Notes: generated by a model from the sequence alone, not told the origin. Counted from the stretch's first letter, positions 16,801-26,375 are shown. The stretch: DNA of 55,016 nucleotides from JAKSSE01 sp045597645 (GCA_045597645.1 JAZLKM010000042.1:1-55016), one strand, 5' to 3'. Made by a program: numbers and translations.

Positions 16801-18024
16801 AGCTCCAACAGCTCTGATCTGCATTGGGTATACATTCTCATCGCCAAAATATTTTGAAATATACTTTACATACTCGTCAGTATCTTCTGTAGCTACAATT
16901 GCGGCAATTACACCTGCGAATCCGCCACCATGGATACGGCATACGCCACGTCCCTTCTGTTCCATAAATCTTTCGGTAAGTGCAAGTGCCAGCGCAATCG
17001 GCTGCTCCTTGTACGCAGTTACAGGATATACATTCTGAAGTAGCTCCCATGATGAACGTCCTGACTCATTTATAGCCTTAAGTACACCATCGCCATCGCC
17101 TGCATTTACAGCCTTCTCGATGTCCTCAACACGTCCATTTTCCTTGAGGAAATGTATAGCTCTAAGAAGCGCACGGTCATTATCTACAGTGGCACGAACA
17201 TCCAAGAGCTTATCCATAAGTTCATCTATAGAAACCTGCCACATCAGCTCCTTGCCAAAATACTTTGCGACCTCCTTCATCTCTGCCGGAATCTCACTAT
17301 ACGCATCAGACAAATCTGCATGGCCTTTTCCGGTGTTAACAATTACCAGATTATAGCCATATCTAGCAAAGTCGAAATCTACCTTCCTGTAGGTTACATC
17401 TCCAGAAAAATCCAGCATAATCGGGCCGCCTACTGCACATGCCATCTGATCCATAAGTCCCGAAGCTTTGTTCCAGAACTTATTCTCTGCATATTGTCCA
17501 ATTCTTGCATAGTCAGCGAAATCAATCTTCTCATCATTAAAGAAATAGTTGATGATAGATACGATAAGCATCTCAAAAGATGCTGACGAGCTAACACCTG
17601 CTGCGCTGATAACCTCTGTAGTGGCATACACATCAAATCCACCTACATTAAAGCCTTTCTCAATTACAGCCTTAACCATTCCTGCAACCAGAGACAATGT
17701 ACCCTGCTCCTTCGGAACCTCATCCAGCTTGTCAATGTCGATGACTACTTCCTTATAACCCTCACTCTGAATGTGAATCATGTTAGTTCCATTAGGAGCT
17801 GCCGCTCCTATAGTGTCAAGAGTAATACTTCCCGCCAGAACTTTTCCACCGTTATGGTCAGTGTGGTTACCTACTATTTCAGTACGTCCAGGAGCTGTAA
17901 AAAATTCCATCTCGCTTTTACCATACTTTGCCTCGAACTCTTTTGAGATATGCTCAAATCTCTTGGCTGAAACCTCTGTCTCGCCGTATACTTTCTGTAA
18001 TACCTCTTTGCTAGGTGCTGACAT
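16789..18024 (-). CDS. galK: galactokinase (GHMP kinase family)
   Basis: 411 residues from ATG 18024 (MSAPSKEVLQ), chosen because GAGGAGAG lies just upstream; an upstream extension into purN is not needed. GHMP hallmarks are visible: the galactokinase-like sugar motif APGRTEIVGNHTDHNGG, the phosphate-binding loop ISAAGVSSSASFE, and the C-terminal CRIHGGGFAGVIAA. It phosphorylates galactose to galactose-1-phosphate in the Leloir pathway. No galT, galE or galactosidase is near. Instead it lies between purN and purD, so its expression appears tied to purine synthesis. The sugar specificity could differ from galactose, as motif I is not the textbook form. Confidence 0.88.
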   Translation of the reverse strand: MSAPSKEVLQKVYGETEVSAKRFEHISKEFEAKYGKSEMEFFTAPGRTEIVGNHTDHNGGKVLAGSITLDTIGAAAPNGTNMIHIQSEGYKEVVIDIDKLDEVPKEQGTLSLVAGMVKAVIEKGFNVGGFDVYATTEVISAAGVSSSASFEMLIVSIINYFFNDEKIDFADYARIGQYAENKFWNKASGLMDQMACAVGGPIMLDFSGDVTYRKVDFDFARYGYNLVIVNTGKGHADLSDAYSEIPAEMKEVAKYFGKELMWQVSIDELMDKLLDVRATVDNDRALLRAIHFLKENGRVEDIEKAVNAGDGDGVLKAINESGRSSWELLQNVYPVTAYKEQPIALALALTERFMEQKGRGVCRIHGGGFAGVIAAIVATEDTDEYVKYISKYFGDENVYPMQIRAVGAAHL

Positions 18025-18053
18025 TTTCAATCTCTCCTCAATACATTTTATCT

Positions 18054-18644
18054 CTATATTCTGCCATTCGCGATTGCATCTATAGCTGCTGGCAGTATTA
18101 CCCACTCGGCCTGCTCCATCACTCTCTGCTGAAGGACCTTCGGAGTATCTCCCGGCTGTACCTCCACAGCCTTTTGCATAATGATTGGACCTGTATCCAA
18201 AGTGCCATCCACAAAGTGAACTGTAGCCCCCGTCACCTTTACGCCGCGTTCAAGTGCCGCCTCGTGCACCTTAAGTCCATAATAGCCCTGTCCACAAAAT
18301 GACGGGATAAGTGACGGATGAATATTGATTATCTTCGGAAATCTCTCAACCAGCTTGGCTGGAAGATTAACCAAGAATCCGGCCAAAACCACGAGGTCCG
18401 GCTCTGCCTTGGCTATCCCCTCTATGAGTGCATCATGAAAATCTTCTCTATTTTCATATGATTTAGGGCTGATGCACTCATTATCAATACCGGCTAAAGC
18501 TGCTCTCTCCAGGGCATACGCTCCGGCATTATTTGAAATAACCTTGACAATCTGTGCGTTGGTAATGGTTCCATCGCCAATTCTGTCTATAATCGCCTGG
18601 AGATTTGTACCTCCACCTGATACAAGGACAACAATCCTTAGCAT
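18054..18644 (-). CDS. purN: phosphoribosylglycinamide formyltransferase, folate-dependent
   Basis: 196 residues. It transfers a formyl group from 10-formyltetrahydrofolate to GAR, the third purine step. The fold begins VVLVSGGGTNLQAI. The catalytic triad is visible as Asn107 and His109 (INIHPSLIP) and Asp150 (DGTLDTGP). The start overlaps the end of purM by 7 bases, indicating translational coupling. Confidence 0.96.
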   Translation of the reverse strand: MLRIVVLVSGGGTNLQAIIDRIGDGTITNAQIVKVISNNAGAYALERAALAGIDNECISPKSYENREDFHDALIEGIAKAEPDLVVLAGFLVNLPAKLVERFPKIINIHPSLIPSFCGQGYYGLKVHEAALERGVKVTGATVHFVDGTLDTGPIIMQKAVEVQPGDTPKVLQQRVMEQAEWVILPAAIDAIANGRI

Positions 18645-19663
18645 AAATCTACTCCCTTTTCACCTGAGATAATCTCGCCTACAACATATGGAGTATCTCC
18701 AGCAGACTTGATGGCTGCAATTGTCTTATCTACATCCTCTTTAGCTACTGCAAGAACCATTCCAAGACCCATATTGTAGGTGTTGTACATCATCTGCTCA
18801 GCAATGTTACCGTCCTTTGCCAGCATTTCAAAAATCGGAAGTACCGGGTAGCTATTCTTTTCAATCTTAGCTCTGGTGCCATCTATAAGCATACGTGGTA
18901 CGTTCTCATAGAAGCCACCACCTGTAATATGGCTGCATGCCTTAACTCTAACGCCTGCGTCCTTGATAGCCTTCATCGCACCTACATAGATTCTGGTAGG
19001 CATAAGAAGCGCATCTCCCAAAGTAGTGCCAAGTGACTCATGATACTGGCTAAGAGTAGGCTTATCAATTGTAAATACCTTTCTGACAAGTGAAAAACCA
19101 TTTGAGTGAACACCAGTAGATGCCATACCAATAAGGACATCTCCACTCTTAAGGTTAGCTCCTGTAATGATGTCCTTGCGGTCAACTACACCTACAGCAA
19201 ACCCTGCCAAATCATACTCGTCTGGCTCCATAAGCCCTGGATGCTCAGCTGTCTCGCCACCGATAAGTGCAGCGTTAGACTGGCGGCAGCCCTCAGCTAC
19301 GCCCTTTACGATAGTAGCGATCTTTTCCGGCTCATTTTTGCCACAGGCGATGTAATCAAGGAAAAACAGTGGCTCACCACCTGCGCATGCCACATCATTT
19401 ACACACATTGCTACAGCATCTATACCAATGGTGTCATGCTTGTCCATAACAAAAGCCAACTTAACCTTGGTACCGCAACCATCAGTACCAGAAAGAAGGA
19501 CCGGATCCTCCATATTCTTGATTGATGAGAGAGAAAAAGCTCCTGAAAAACCGCCAAGTCCTCCCAGCACCTCAGGTCGCATTGTCTTTGCCACATGCTC
19601 CTTCATGAGCTTGACTGACTCGTATCCAGCCTCAATATCAACTCCTGAACTCTTGTAATCCAT
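18638..19663 (-). CDS. purM: phosphoribosylformylglycinamidine cyclo-ligase
   Basis: 341 residues, full length. It closes the imidazole ring to give AIR, using ATP. Family motifs are LSGTDGCGTKVKLAF, GVHSNGFSLVRK and HITGGGFYENVPRM. It is 9 bases downstream of purE and overlaps purN. Confidence 0.97.
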   Translation of the reverse strand: MDYKSSGVDIEAGYESVKLMKEHVAKTMRPEVLGGLGGFSGAFSLSSIKNMEDPVLLSGTDGCGTKVKLAFVMDKHDTIGIDAVAMCVNDVACAGGEPLFFLDYIACGKNEPEKIATIVKGVAEGCRQSNAALIGGETAEHPGLMEPDEYDLAGFAVGVVDRKDIITGANLKSGDVLIGMASTGVHSNGFSLVRKVFTIDKPTLSQYHESLGTTLGDALLMPTRIYVGAMKAIKDAGVRVKACSHITGGGFYENVPRMLIDGTRAKIEKNSYPVLPIFEMLAKDGNIAEQMMYNTYNMGLGMVLAVAKEDVDKTIAAIKSAGDTPYVVGEIISGEKGVDLC

Positions 19664-19672
19664 GATGTCCTC

Positions 19673-20176
19673 CTATAAAAAACTCTTATAGCCTTCACTA
19701 GAAAGCTTTGCATCCTTCGCCTCAACCTGGCTTTTTAGCTTCTTGCTATAATCAGCAAGCTTAGCCGCCAATGAATCATCTGACATAGCCAGCATCTTCG
19801 CTGCCAAAATACCTGCATTAGCGCCACCATTGATAGCAACTGTAGCCACCGGAATACCGCTTGGCATCTGGACGATTGAATATAGAGAATCCACACCGCC
19901 CAAATCAGATGTCTTCATTGGGATACCAATGACCGGTCCCTGGAAAATAGCTGCACACATACCTGGCAGATGTGCTGCTTTTCCTGCGCCTGCTATAATA
20001 ACCTTATATCCCTTATCCTTTGCGCTTTTAGCATAGTCAAAGAAAATATCCGGCTCTCTATGCGCAGAGATTATTCTCATTTCATAGCTGATACCAAATT
20101 CATCTAGTATCTCAGCAGCCTTAGCCATAACCGGCATATCTGAATCTGAACCCATTACTATTCCAACTTGTGGCAT
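19673..20176 (-). CDS. purE: N5-carboxyaminoimidazole ribonucleotide mutase
   Basis: 167 residues. This is a class I PurE with the phosphate and carboxylate loop MGSDSDMPVM, a SAHREPD segment carrying the catalytic His, and AGAGKAAHLPGM. Class I PurE works with PurK, which is not in this window. It leads the pur block and follows the M29-like peptidase by 10 bases. Confidence 0.96.
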   Translation of the reverse strand: MPQVGIVMGSDSDMPVMAKAAEILDEFGISYEMRIISAHREPDIFFDYAKSAKDKGYKVIIAGAGKAAHLPGMCAAIFQGPVIGIPMKTSDLGGVDSLYSIVQMPSGIPVATVAINGGANAGILAAKMLAMSDDSLAAKLADYSKKLKSQVEAKDAKLSSEGYKSFL

Positions 20177-20186
20177 TTTTATCCTC

Positions 20187-22286
20187 CTATTTCATCAATG
20201 GTACATTCAACTCTTCTGTACCCGGTACTGCGAATAATCCATCCTCAATAACGCTATAAACCTGGCCGTCTGCCCCTATAGCCCTTATATACTGCAATTC
20301 ATCGTACGGAATCGTTATATCGGTGTGACAGTTAAAGTAAGCTTTCTGCGGATCAGTATGGCGCAAATCTGCGAACTCATTTGACCTTGCAACAATCTTC
20401 TTGCCATCCGGATTGTAGGTCATCATATCCTCCTCATACGAATAGCAGGTGTCTCCAACTGCAAAATGAGGTCCGCACTTCTCTGCAATCAGAATGTCAT
20501 ACTCTGACAGAATATCCAGGTCTCTTCCAACCCTGTATGCAGTGGTATTGGTACCTATAGCAAACTCGCCAATCGGCAATGTTTTGTGAAAATACATTAT
20601 ATTCTCATCAACATAATTTTTATTTTCTTCCTCAGTTTCAAAGTTGTCGCATCCGTATCCTGTGACGCAACCATTTTCAAACGTCAGCCAAAGGTCCTTG
20701 AAGAACTTACCTGACAGGTACACCCCTGATACATGCAGCGTGCCCTCCGTCCCCTTGAGTACAGGCGATGTGAACACCTCTCCAACCGGAATATTGACGT
20801 CCGCTACACAGTTTTCAAAGATTGTCTCATCCTCCTTAATGGATAACAAAGACACCTTCATATCTGTGCGGTTATCACCTTTTCCTCGTACTACAACATA
20901 CTCTGCCTTGTCCAGCACATCGATAATCTTCTGCTGCATCTGCTGATACTTCATGTAGTCAAGGGTATTTATCTCGACTGTCTTTTTGAAAATAGTCTCA
21001 AAATCCCCCTTAATCGTAGGAAGCGGCCATGAAATAATGGTATATGACCTCTCCTCCCCGGGGATATACGTATTTACTATCTCTCCAGCCTTTCCGGAAA
21101 AATAAGTTAATAAATCCTTCTGTTTATCTGTGAGTCTAGCGTTCTCTGGCTTATTTACCGGATTGTACTTCTCGTCTCCGAAGACCTCGATGACTGCCGG
21201 TCCACCGTACTTAAGTGAAAGATGCTTTGCGCTCTCATACACATCTCTCATAACCTCTAGGCGCCTCTCAACTATGGCCTTGTCCAGATAGTATGCATTA
21301 TCATTTTTATGGTCATGCATATACTGTCTGCCTGCATCTGTAGTGAATACGTTTCTTTTGGGCTTGCCCAGACCATTTGCAGAAAAAGTCTGCTCCCTAC
21401 GCATCGTGGCCTTAAGTCCTAATTGCTCAAACTGTTCTATTGACTTTTTGGCGACACGCTCCATGCCTATTGGGAATTCCACGCATACACTGCTCTTTTT
21501 GCTAATATCCTTTTGTGTAGCGATGAAGCCTAGTCTATATCCCTCTGTGTAGGTCCGAGCCATGCGCTCTATATCTTCCTCTGGCAATGTAGCCAGGAAC
21601 TTCGCCATCCTGAGCTCATTTTCGCCAACATGCATTCCGTAGAGATATAAATATCTTAGGTCGTCTAAGTCAGCATTCATAATTATGTTGTAGAAGAAAT
21701 CGTATTCAGGGTCAATCTGCTCTAGCACGCCATCCGCAGTAAATATTTCTGCGTAGTCATGATAGAACCAATAGATTGCATCCCTTATCATCGGCTCATC
21801 GCACCCCTCCTCGTCAGCAAATGCTCCGTATATCTCAAGCAGTAGCTCGAGGAAAATGGTTAAATGATATATTCTTCCTTCAAATGCATAAGCAATACAT
21901 GCTCTAAAGTCAGAAAAGACAAAAGACAAAAGTCCGCCAAATTCCTGTCCTAATTTTTCGGTAGCGTAAGCTGGGTTCAAATAGCTTGTAGCATACTTTT
22001 GAGCTTTAATGTCTTCAAAAAATGTGTCATTATCTGCCTTGCACTGCTCGAGGCTGCGCTCCTTAAGCTTTCTTGCTCTGGCCTGCTCACATAAATCTAT
22101 AAGCTTATCTGCAAAATTGAATACTGTATCAAAATACTGATTAAGCGATTGTCCCATGCAGGCAGCTACCGCTGAATGTTCCTGACAAAGCTCTTTAATT
22201 CGACCTGTGGCCAGCTCATATCTTTGTGCTGCCTCCTCATTTAGTTCTGCTATTCTAGTCTTGTACCCCAGGTACTTCTCACTCAT
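20187..22286 (-). CDS. M29-like aminopeptidase with a long N-terminal extension
   Basis: 699 residues from ATG 22286, which forms an ATGA overlap with the upstream stop and follows GGGAG. The C-terminal half (about 340-699) matches M29 (AmpS/PepS-type) aminopeptidases. All metal and catalytic positions are present: Glu503 (NIPVGEVFTSP), Glu574 (PIGEFAIGTN), His607 and Tyr615 (GPHFAVGDTCY), and His654/Asp656 (CHTDITIP). Typical M29 enzymes are about 400 residues, so the first 300 residues are extra. They are helical, Tyr/Glu-rich, without signal peptide or known domain. A cytoplasmic metallo-aminopeptidase is expected; the extension may set substrate choice or oligomeric form. Confidence 0.75.
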   Translation of the reverse strand: MSEKYLGYKTRIAELNEEAAQRYELATGRIKELCQEHSAVAACMGQSLNQYFDTVFNFADKLIDLCEQARARKLKERSLEQCKADNDTFFEDIKAQKYATSYLNPAYATEKLGQEFGGLLSFVFSDFRACIAYAFEGRIYHLTIFLELLLEIYGAFADEEGCDEPMIRDAIYWFYHDYAEIFTADGVLEQIDPEYDFFYNIIMNADLDDLRYLYLYGMHVGENELRMAKFLATLPEEDIERMARTYTEGYRLGFIATQKDISKKSSVCVEFPIGMERVAKKSIEQFEQLGLKATMRREQTFSANGLGKPKRNVFTTDAGRQYMHDHKNDNAYYLDKAIVERRLEVMRDVYESAKHLSLKYGGPAVIEVFGDEKYNPVNKPENARLTDKQKDLLTYFSGKAGEIVNTYIPGEERSYTIISWPLPTIKGDFETIFKKTVEINTLDYMKYQQMQQKIIDVLDKAEYVVVRGKGDNRTDMKVSLLSIKEDETIFENCVADVNIPVGEVFTSPVLKGTEGTLHVSGVYLSGKFFKDLWLTFENGCVTGYGCDNFETEEENKNYVDENIMYFHKTLPIGEFAIGTNTTAYRVGRDLDILSEYDILIAEKCGPHFAVGDTCYSYEEDMMTYNPDGKKIVARSNEFADLRHTDPQKAYFNCHTDITIPYDELQYIRAIGADGQVYSVIEDGLFAVPGTEELNVPLMK

Positions 22287-22606
22287 ATCGATGCTACTCC
22301 CACGATGTAATAAATCAACCACAGCGTCTCAATTATAATACAACCCGCTGTGCCTGCGATTCTAAGGAATCGGCCCGTATCCTCCTCCTTAAAGCTTGCT
22401 ATTCCTAATCCAATACCTACAAAAGTCTCTGCCATTGTGACAAATGAAAGAATCTGAAAAGCATTAGATACTTCACCTGCCAGTTCTAGTGCTGTCCTGG
22501 TCACTATCACAAATATTATGGCTGACACGAAGGCAATGGATACTGCCCATATGCCTCTGTGAGACACAGGGCGCTTGGGCTTTTTATAGTGGCGACGTCT
22601 TGCCAT
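22283..22606 (-). CDS. small membrane protein, three transmembrane segments
   Basis: 107 residues. A strongly basic N-terminus (MARRRHYKKPKRP) is followed by three hydrophobic segments at about 20-40, 50-70 and 82-104. The basic tail should stay in the cytoplasm. I recognise only a Lachnospiraceae-type conserved hypothetical. It overlaps pyrE (TAATG) and the M29-like gene (ATGA), so it is translationally coupled to both. Confidence 0.7.
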   Translation of the reverse strand: MARRRHYKKPKRPVSHRGIWAVSIAFVSAIIFVIVTRTALELAGEVSNAFQILSFVTMAETFVGIGLGIASFKEEDTGRFLRIAGTAGCIIIETLWLIYYIVGVASI

Positions 22607-23292
22607 TATTTTGCTCCATACTGTTCGTAGTAACTGTCAATAGCTGCCTTTAACTCATCTGTGATAACTATCTTGCCATCTATTTCTTTGTTGTAGAGAG
22701 CCTGCGTAACCTCTTCCATTGATACGATAGCATTTGTCGGGAAACCATATGTGTCAGCTACTTCATCCAGTGCAGTCTTGGACTTATCCCCAGATAGGCC
22801 TACCTCCTGACGATCAAGAGACACCATAAGTCCCACTATGGTCACATCTCCACACGCTCTAACCTTCGGAACTGTCTCCTCCATTGATTTACCTGATGTG
22901 GTAACATCCTCAATCATGACTACTCTGTCACCATCCACAGGCTTGTAGCCAAGAAAGCTGCCCTTGTCAGCACCGTGGTCCTTCTCCTCCTTGCGGTCCG
23001 AGCAATATTTTACTTCCTTGCCGTAAAGTCTTGAAAATGCCTCTGCAGTAACAACCGCAAGCGGAATGCCCTTGTATGCAGGTCCGAAAAGTACATCAAA
23101 ATCCTCACCGTAAGCAGCGTGAATTGCTCTTGCATACGCCTCGCCCAGACGCGAAAGCTGACTACCGGTTACGTAAGCACCTGCATTCATGAAAAAAGGA
23201 GACTTTCTGCCTGATTTGAGCGTAAAATCCCCAAACTTCAGCACATTTGCCTCCACCATAAATCTTATAAATTCCTCTTTGTATGTCTCCAT
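22606..23292 (-). CDS. pyrE: orotate phosphoribosyltransferase
   Basis: 228 residues from ATG 23292 (METYKEEFIRF); the longer reading adds an implausible hydrophobic leader from inside the upstream hairpin. It makes OMP from orotate and PRPP. The PRPP loop is VVMIEDVTTSGKSMEE and the early motif is LKSGRKSPFFMNAG. The ribosome-binding GGGAG is part of the 3' arm of a strong terminator hairpin, suggesting attenuation. No other pyr gene is in the window. Confidence 0.95.
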   Translation of the reverse strand: METYKEEFIRFMVEANVLKFGDFTLKSGRKSPFFMNAGAYVTGSQLSRLGEAYARAIHAAYGEDFDVLFGPAYKGIPLAVVTAEAFSRLYGKEVKYCSDRKEEKDHGADKGSFLGYKPVDGDRVVMIEDVTTSGKSMEETVPKVRACGDVTIVGLMVSLDRQEVGLSGDKSKTALDEVADTYGFPTNAIVSMEEVTQALYNKEIDGKIVITDELKAAIDSYYEQYGAK

Positions 23293-23295
23293 AAT

Positions 23296-23351
23296 AAAAA
23301 ACTCCCTAGTTATGCACAATAAGAACATCTTATTCTAGCATAACAGGGAGT
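23296..23351 (-). terminator. terminator/attenuator hairpin directly before pyrE
   Basis: On the minus strand ACTCCCTGTTATGC pairs with GCATAACTAGGGAGT around an inner AATAAG/CTTATT stem, followed by six T and, 3 bases later, the pyrE ATG. The pyrE Shine-Dalgarno GGGAG is in the 3' arm. It can terminate sulP transcripts and also hide the pyrE ribosome site. Confidence 0.8.
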
Positions 23352-23393
23352 AGAATACTATAAAAAACTTCCCACAAATATGTATTTTTCGTC

Positions 23394-25034
23394 CTAAATC
23401 AAATTCTTTGCGCGCTCTAGTGCATCATCTATGCATGAGCAGAAGTTCTCTTCTCCAACTTTTTCAACAAAGCCTGCCTTTTCCATGGCACGCATAGGCT
23501 GCTCATTTACATGTGACAAAACAAGCTGAATGCCATTCTTCTGGCATCTTTCATGCAGTCCTTCCAACGCATTTAATGCTGTAGCATCCACAGAAGGAAC
23601 GCTTCGCATTCTGATAATCAGTACCTTTGTAAAGTCCTTGCTCTTAATGTTGGCCAAGACTCCAGCAGCTCCAAAGAACAGCGGGCCGCTTATCTCATAT
23701 ACTCTAATCTCCTTAGGAACTTCACGAAGCTCAATAGAGTCCGGATCATCCATCGGATCCGCATATTTCCAACCACGTACCTGAGTCTCCTCGCTCATTC
23801 TCTTCATAAAAAGGAGGCAGGCAGCAATCATACCAATCTCAATTGCAACTACAAGGTCAAATACTACAGTGAGAACGAAAGTAAGTACTAATACTACAAT
23901 GTCACTCTTAGGTGCGGTCTTAACAAGATGCGCAAATGGCTTAACCTGGCACATGTTGTAAGCCACATTAAACAAAATAGCTGCAATGCAAGGCATAGGA
24001 ATCAGCCCCGCAACCGGCATTAAAAATACAAGTACAAGAACAAGTACAACAGCGTGAACCATACCAGCGATAGGAGTACGTCCACCGTTTTTAATGTTAG
24101 CTGCAGTACGCGCTATTGCTCCTGTTGCCGGGATTCCTCCAAAGAGCGCTGAGCCAACGTTACCTACACCCTGAGCGATAAGCTCCATATTCGAACGGTG
24201 ATGAGAGTTAATCATACCGTCTGCTACAACTGCTGACAGCAGTGATTCAATTGCAGCAAGTACAGCGATTGTAAACGCATTCGGAAGCAGGTTTCTAGCC
24301 TTGGCAAGTGTAAATTCCGGCATAGAAAATTTAGGAAGTCCCGGAGTTATAGTATAGCTCTCACCAATGGTCTTTACATCAAGCGGCAGGAATTTAACCA
24401 TAAGAATACCTACAATTACCGCAATTAGTGACGGCGGTATACGCTTTTCAAACTTTGGCCAAATAAATAAAATTGCAAGGCAGATTGCTCCTACCAGAAA
24501 AGCCTGCCAGTTGAAAGTTGAAATGTTTTTCGCAAACGCTTCCACTTTCTCCAGTGTCTCAATTGGAGCTTCGCCGTTCATGTATGTCACACCGCAAAAG
24601 TCCTTCCACTGACCTATGAAAATAGTAACTGCAATACCTGCGGTGAATCCAGTTGTTATGGTGTATGGAATGAATTTTATCAGTACACCCAGTCTCAAAA
24701 GACCCATAACGATAAGAATGACACCCGCCATGATAGTTGCAATCACCAGGCCATCCATGCCCTCCTTAGCCACTATACCTGCTACGATGGTTGCAAATGC
24801 TGCAGTAGGTCCTGCAATCTGGACCCTAGAGCCGCCGAAAAACGAAATCAGAAATCCTGCCACGATAGCAGTGTAAAGGCCCTGCTCAGGACCTACGCCT
24901 GACGCAAGTGCTAAAGCGATAGACAGCGGAAGTGCAATCACAGCCACGATGATACCTGAGATTACATCCTTCAAAAGTTGCTGCCCAGAATACTGTTTCA
25001 TATTACTAAACAGCATTGGTTTAAGCTTATCCAT
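23394..25034 (-). CDS. SulP-family anion transporter with STAS domain
   Basis: 546 residues from ATG 25034; GGGGAG is 7 bases upstream of it but only 1 base from the alternative ATG at 25040. The membrane domain (about 15-420) has 10-14 segments and the SulP signature region GGSRVQIAGPTAAFATIVAG. A C-terminal STAS domain (about 445-546) carries VPSVDATALNALE. Family members move sulfate, bicarbonate or other anions. Sulfate would fit a nearby cysteine pathway only loosely, so the substrate is open. It is bounded by terminators on both sides. Confidence 0.92.
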   Translation of the reverse strand: MDKLKPMLFSNMKQYSGQQLLKDVISGIIVAVIALPLSIALALASGVGPEQGLYTAIVAGFLISFFGGSRVQIAGPTAAFATIVAGIVAKEGMDGLVIATIMAGVILIVMGLLRLGVLIKFIPYTITTGFTAGIAVTIFIGQWKDFCGVTYMNGEAPIETLEKVEAFAKNISTFNWQAFLVGAICLAILFIWPKFEKRIPPSLIAVIVGILMVKFLPLDVKTIGESYTITPGLPKFSMPEFTLAKARNLLPNAFTIAVLAAIESLLSAVVADGMINSHHRSNMELIAQGVGNVGSALFGGIPATGAIARTAANIKNGGRTPIAGMVHAVVLVLVLVFLMPVAGLIPMPCIAAILFNVAYNMCQVKPFAHLVKTAPKSDIVVLVLTFVLTVVFDLVVAIEIGMIAACLLFMKRMSEETQVRGWKYADPMDDPDSIELREVPKEIRVYEISGPLFFGAAGVLANIKSKDFTKVLIIRMRSVPSVDATALNALEGLHERCQKNGIQLVLSHVNEQPMRAMEKAGFVEKVGEENFCSCIDDALERAKNLI

Positions 25035-25060
25035 TTTCATACTCCCCGGGTTTTACCCTT

Positions 25061-25088
25061 AAAAAGCTCCCATCCTTAGGATGAGAGC
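25061..25088 (-). terminator. Rho-independent terminator between hom and sulP
   Basis: GCTCTCATCC-TAA-GGATGGGAGC (one G-T pair) followed by TTTTT on the minus strand. It ends 26 bases before the sulP start. Confidence 0.85.
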
Positions 25089-25146
25089 ATTAACAAAATA
25101 TATTCTATTCATAGCTTCTGCAAAGCAATATTACAGTAACTTCTAT

Positions 25147-26340
25147 TTATGCCAAACGGATTCTGTTAATAACCTCTATCTTCTGCGACTTGGCATCGAA
25201 GTCTGCCTCGCTCATTACACCGGTAACAAAGCCTGTCTCACCGGCCTGTACGCCCTCAATATATTCAACACTTCCAAATGCAGCTTCAATGTCTGTCTTG
25301 GAAGCATCAGTACGTACAAAAAAGCTCTTTGTCTCCTGACTTGGGTCGCCAAGTACCAGCTTATTAGGATCCCAGTTTATCGGAATGTTGTGGTCCTTAT
25401 TAAGTGTAGCCTCTACAAGATCTGCGACCACAGCACTTGCTGTAGGAAGCTTACCTGCTCCACTGCCATATAGCATAGTAGGTCCCACCATATTTCCCTT
25501 TATATACACTGCATTAAATACATCATTTACTGCATACAGCGGATGATCTACCGGAACAAGCATTGGTGATACTCGACACACGTAGGTATCGCCAGACTTC
25601 TTTGATGATGCAAAAAGCTTGATTGCTCTGTTCATCGCCTTTGCATAACGAATGTCTGTAGCTGATATACTTGTGATACCCTCAGTCTGAATATCTTCAA
25701 AATCAACAAATTTTCCAGTAATGCATGATGTGAGAATTGCAATCTTACGGCAAGCATCATGTCCTTCAATATCTGCTGAAGGGTCGCGCTCAGCATAACC
25801 CAGCTCCTGTGCCACCTTGAGTACATCATCGAACTCTGAGCCCTCGTCACGCATCTTAGTGAGCATATAGTTGGTGGTACCATTCAATATACCAGTAATC
25901 TCCTCTACCACATCCGCAGTATAGCATGTGCGAAGAGGTCTGATAACCGGAATACCACCACCTACGCTGGCCTCAAAAAAGAAATTAACATTATTAGCCT
26001 TTGCAGTAGCTATCAGTTCAGCACCCTTTGCTGCCACAAGTGCCTTGTTGCTGGTGGCAACATGCTTACCTGCCTCGAGCATAGCCTTAACAAATGTGAA
26101 TGCCGGCTCTACTCCACCCATTGTCTCAACAACAGCGTCTATCTCAGGATCATTTACAATATCCATGTAGTCGCGTACAAGCTTATTTTCAATAGGTGTA
26201 CCTGGAAAATCACGCAAATCAAGGACCTTGGCCACTTCCATAGCCTCGCCGCAGCGCTCCTCAAGTTCCTTGGCATTTGTCATAATATTCTCTACGACAC
26301 CTGAACCAATGGTTCCATATCCCATTACTGCTATTTTCAT
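25147..26340 (-). CDS. hom: homoserine dehydrogenase
   Basis: 397 residues. It reduces aspartate semialdehyde to homoserine for threonine and methionine. The NAD(P)-binding domain starts VMGYGTIGSGVVENI. The catalytic core carries ASVGGGIPVIRPLR, GILNGTTNYMLTKM and GYAERDPSADIEGHDACRKIAIL. The C-terminal part after about 320 is shorter than the usual ACT-containing form near 430 residues, so feedback control may be reduced or different. It has its own promoter and terminator. AGGAG lies 8 bases before ATG. Confidence 0.95.
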   Translation of the reverse strand: MKIAVMGYGTIGSGVVENIMTNAKELEERCGEAMEVAKVLDLRDFPGTPIENKLVRDYMDIVNDPEIDAVVETMGGVEPAFTFVKAMLEAGKHVATSNKALVAAKGAELIATAKANNVNFFFEASVGGGIPVIRPLRTCYTADVVEEITGILNGTTNYMLTKMRDEGSEFDDVLKVAQELGYAERDPSADIEGHDACRKIAILTSCITGKFVDFEDIQTEGITSISATDIRYAKAMNRAIKLFASSKKSGDTYVCRVSPMLVPVDHPLYAVNDVFNAVYIKGNMVGPTMLYGSGAGKLPTASAVVADLVEATLNKDHNIPINWDPNKLVLGDPSQETKSFFVRTDASKTDIEAAFGSVEYIEGVQAGETGFVTGVMSEADFDAKSQKIEVINRIRLA

Positions 26341-26375
26341 ACTGCTCTCCTAATCGTGAAAAAATATGCGTGTAA

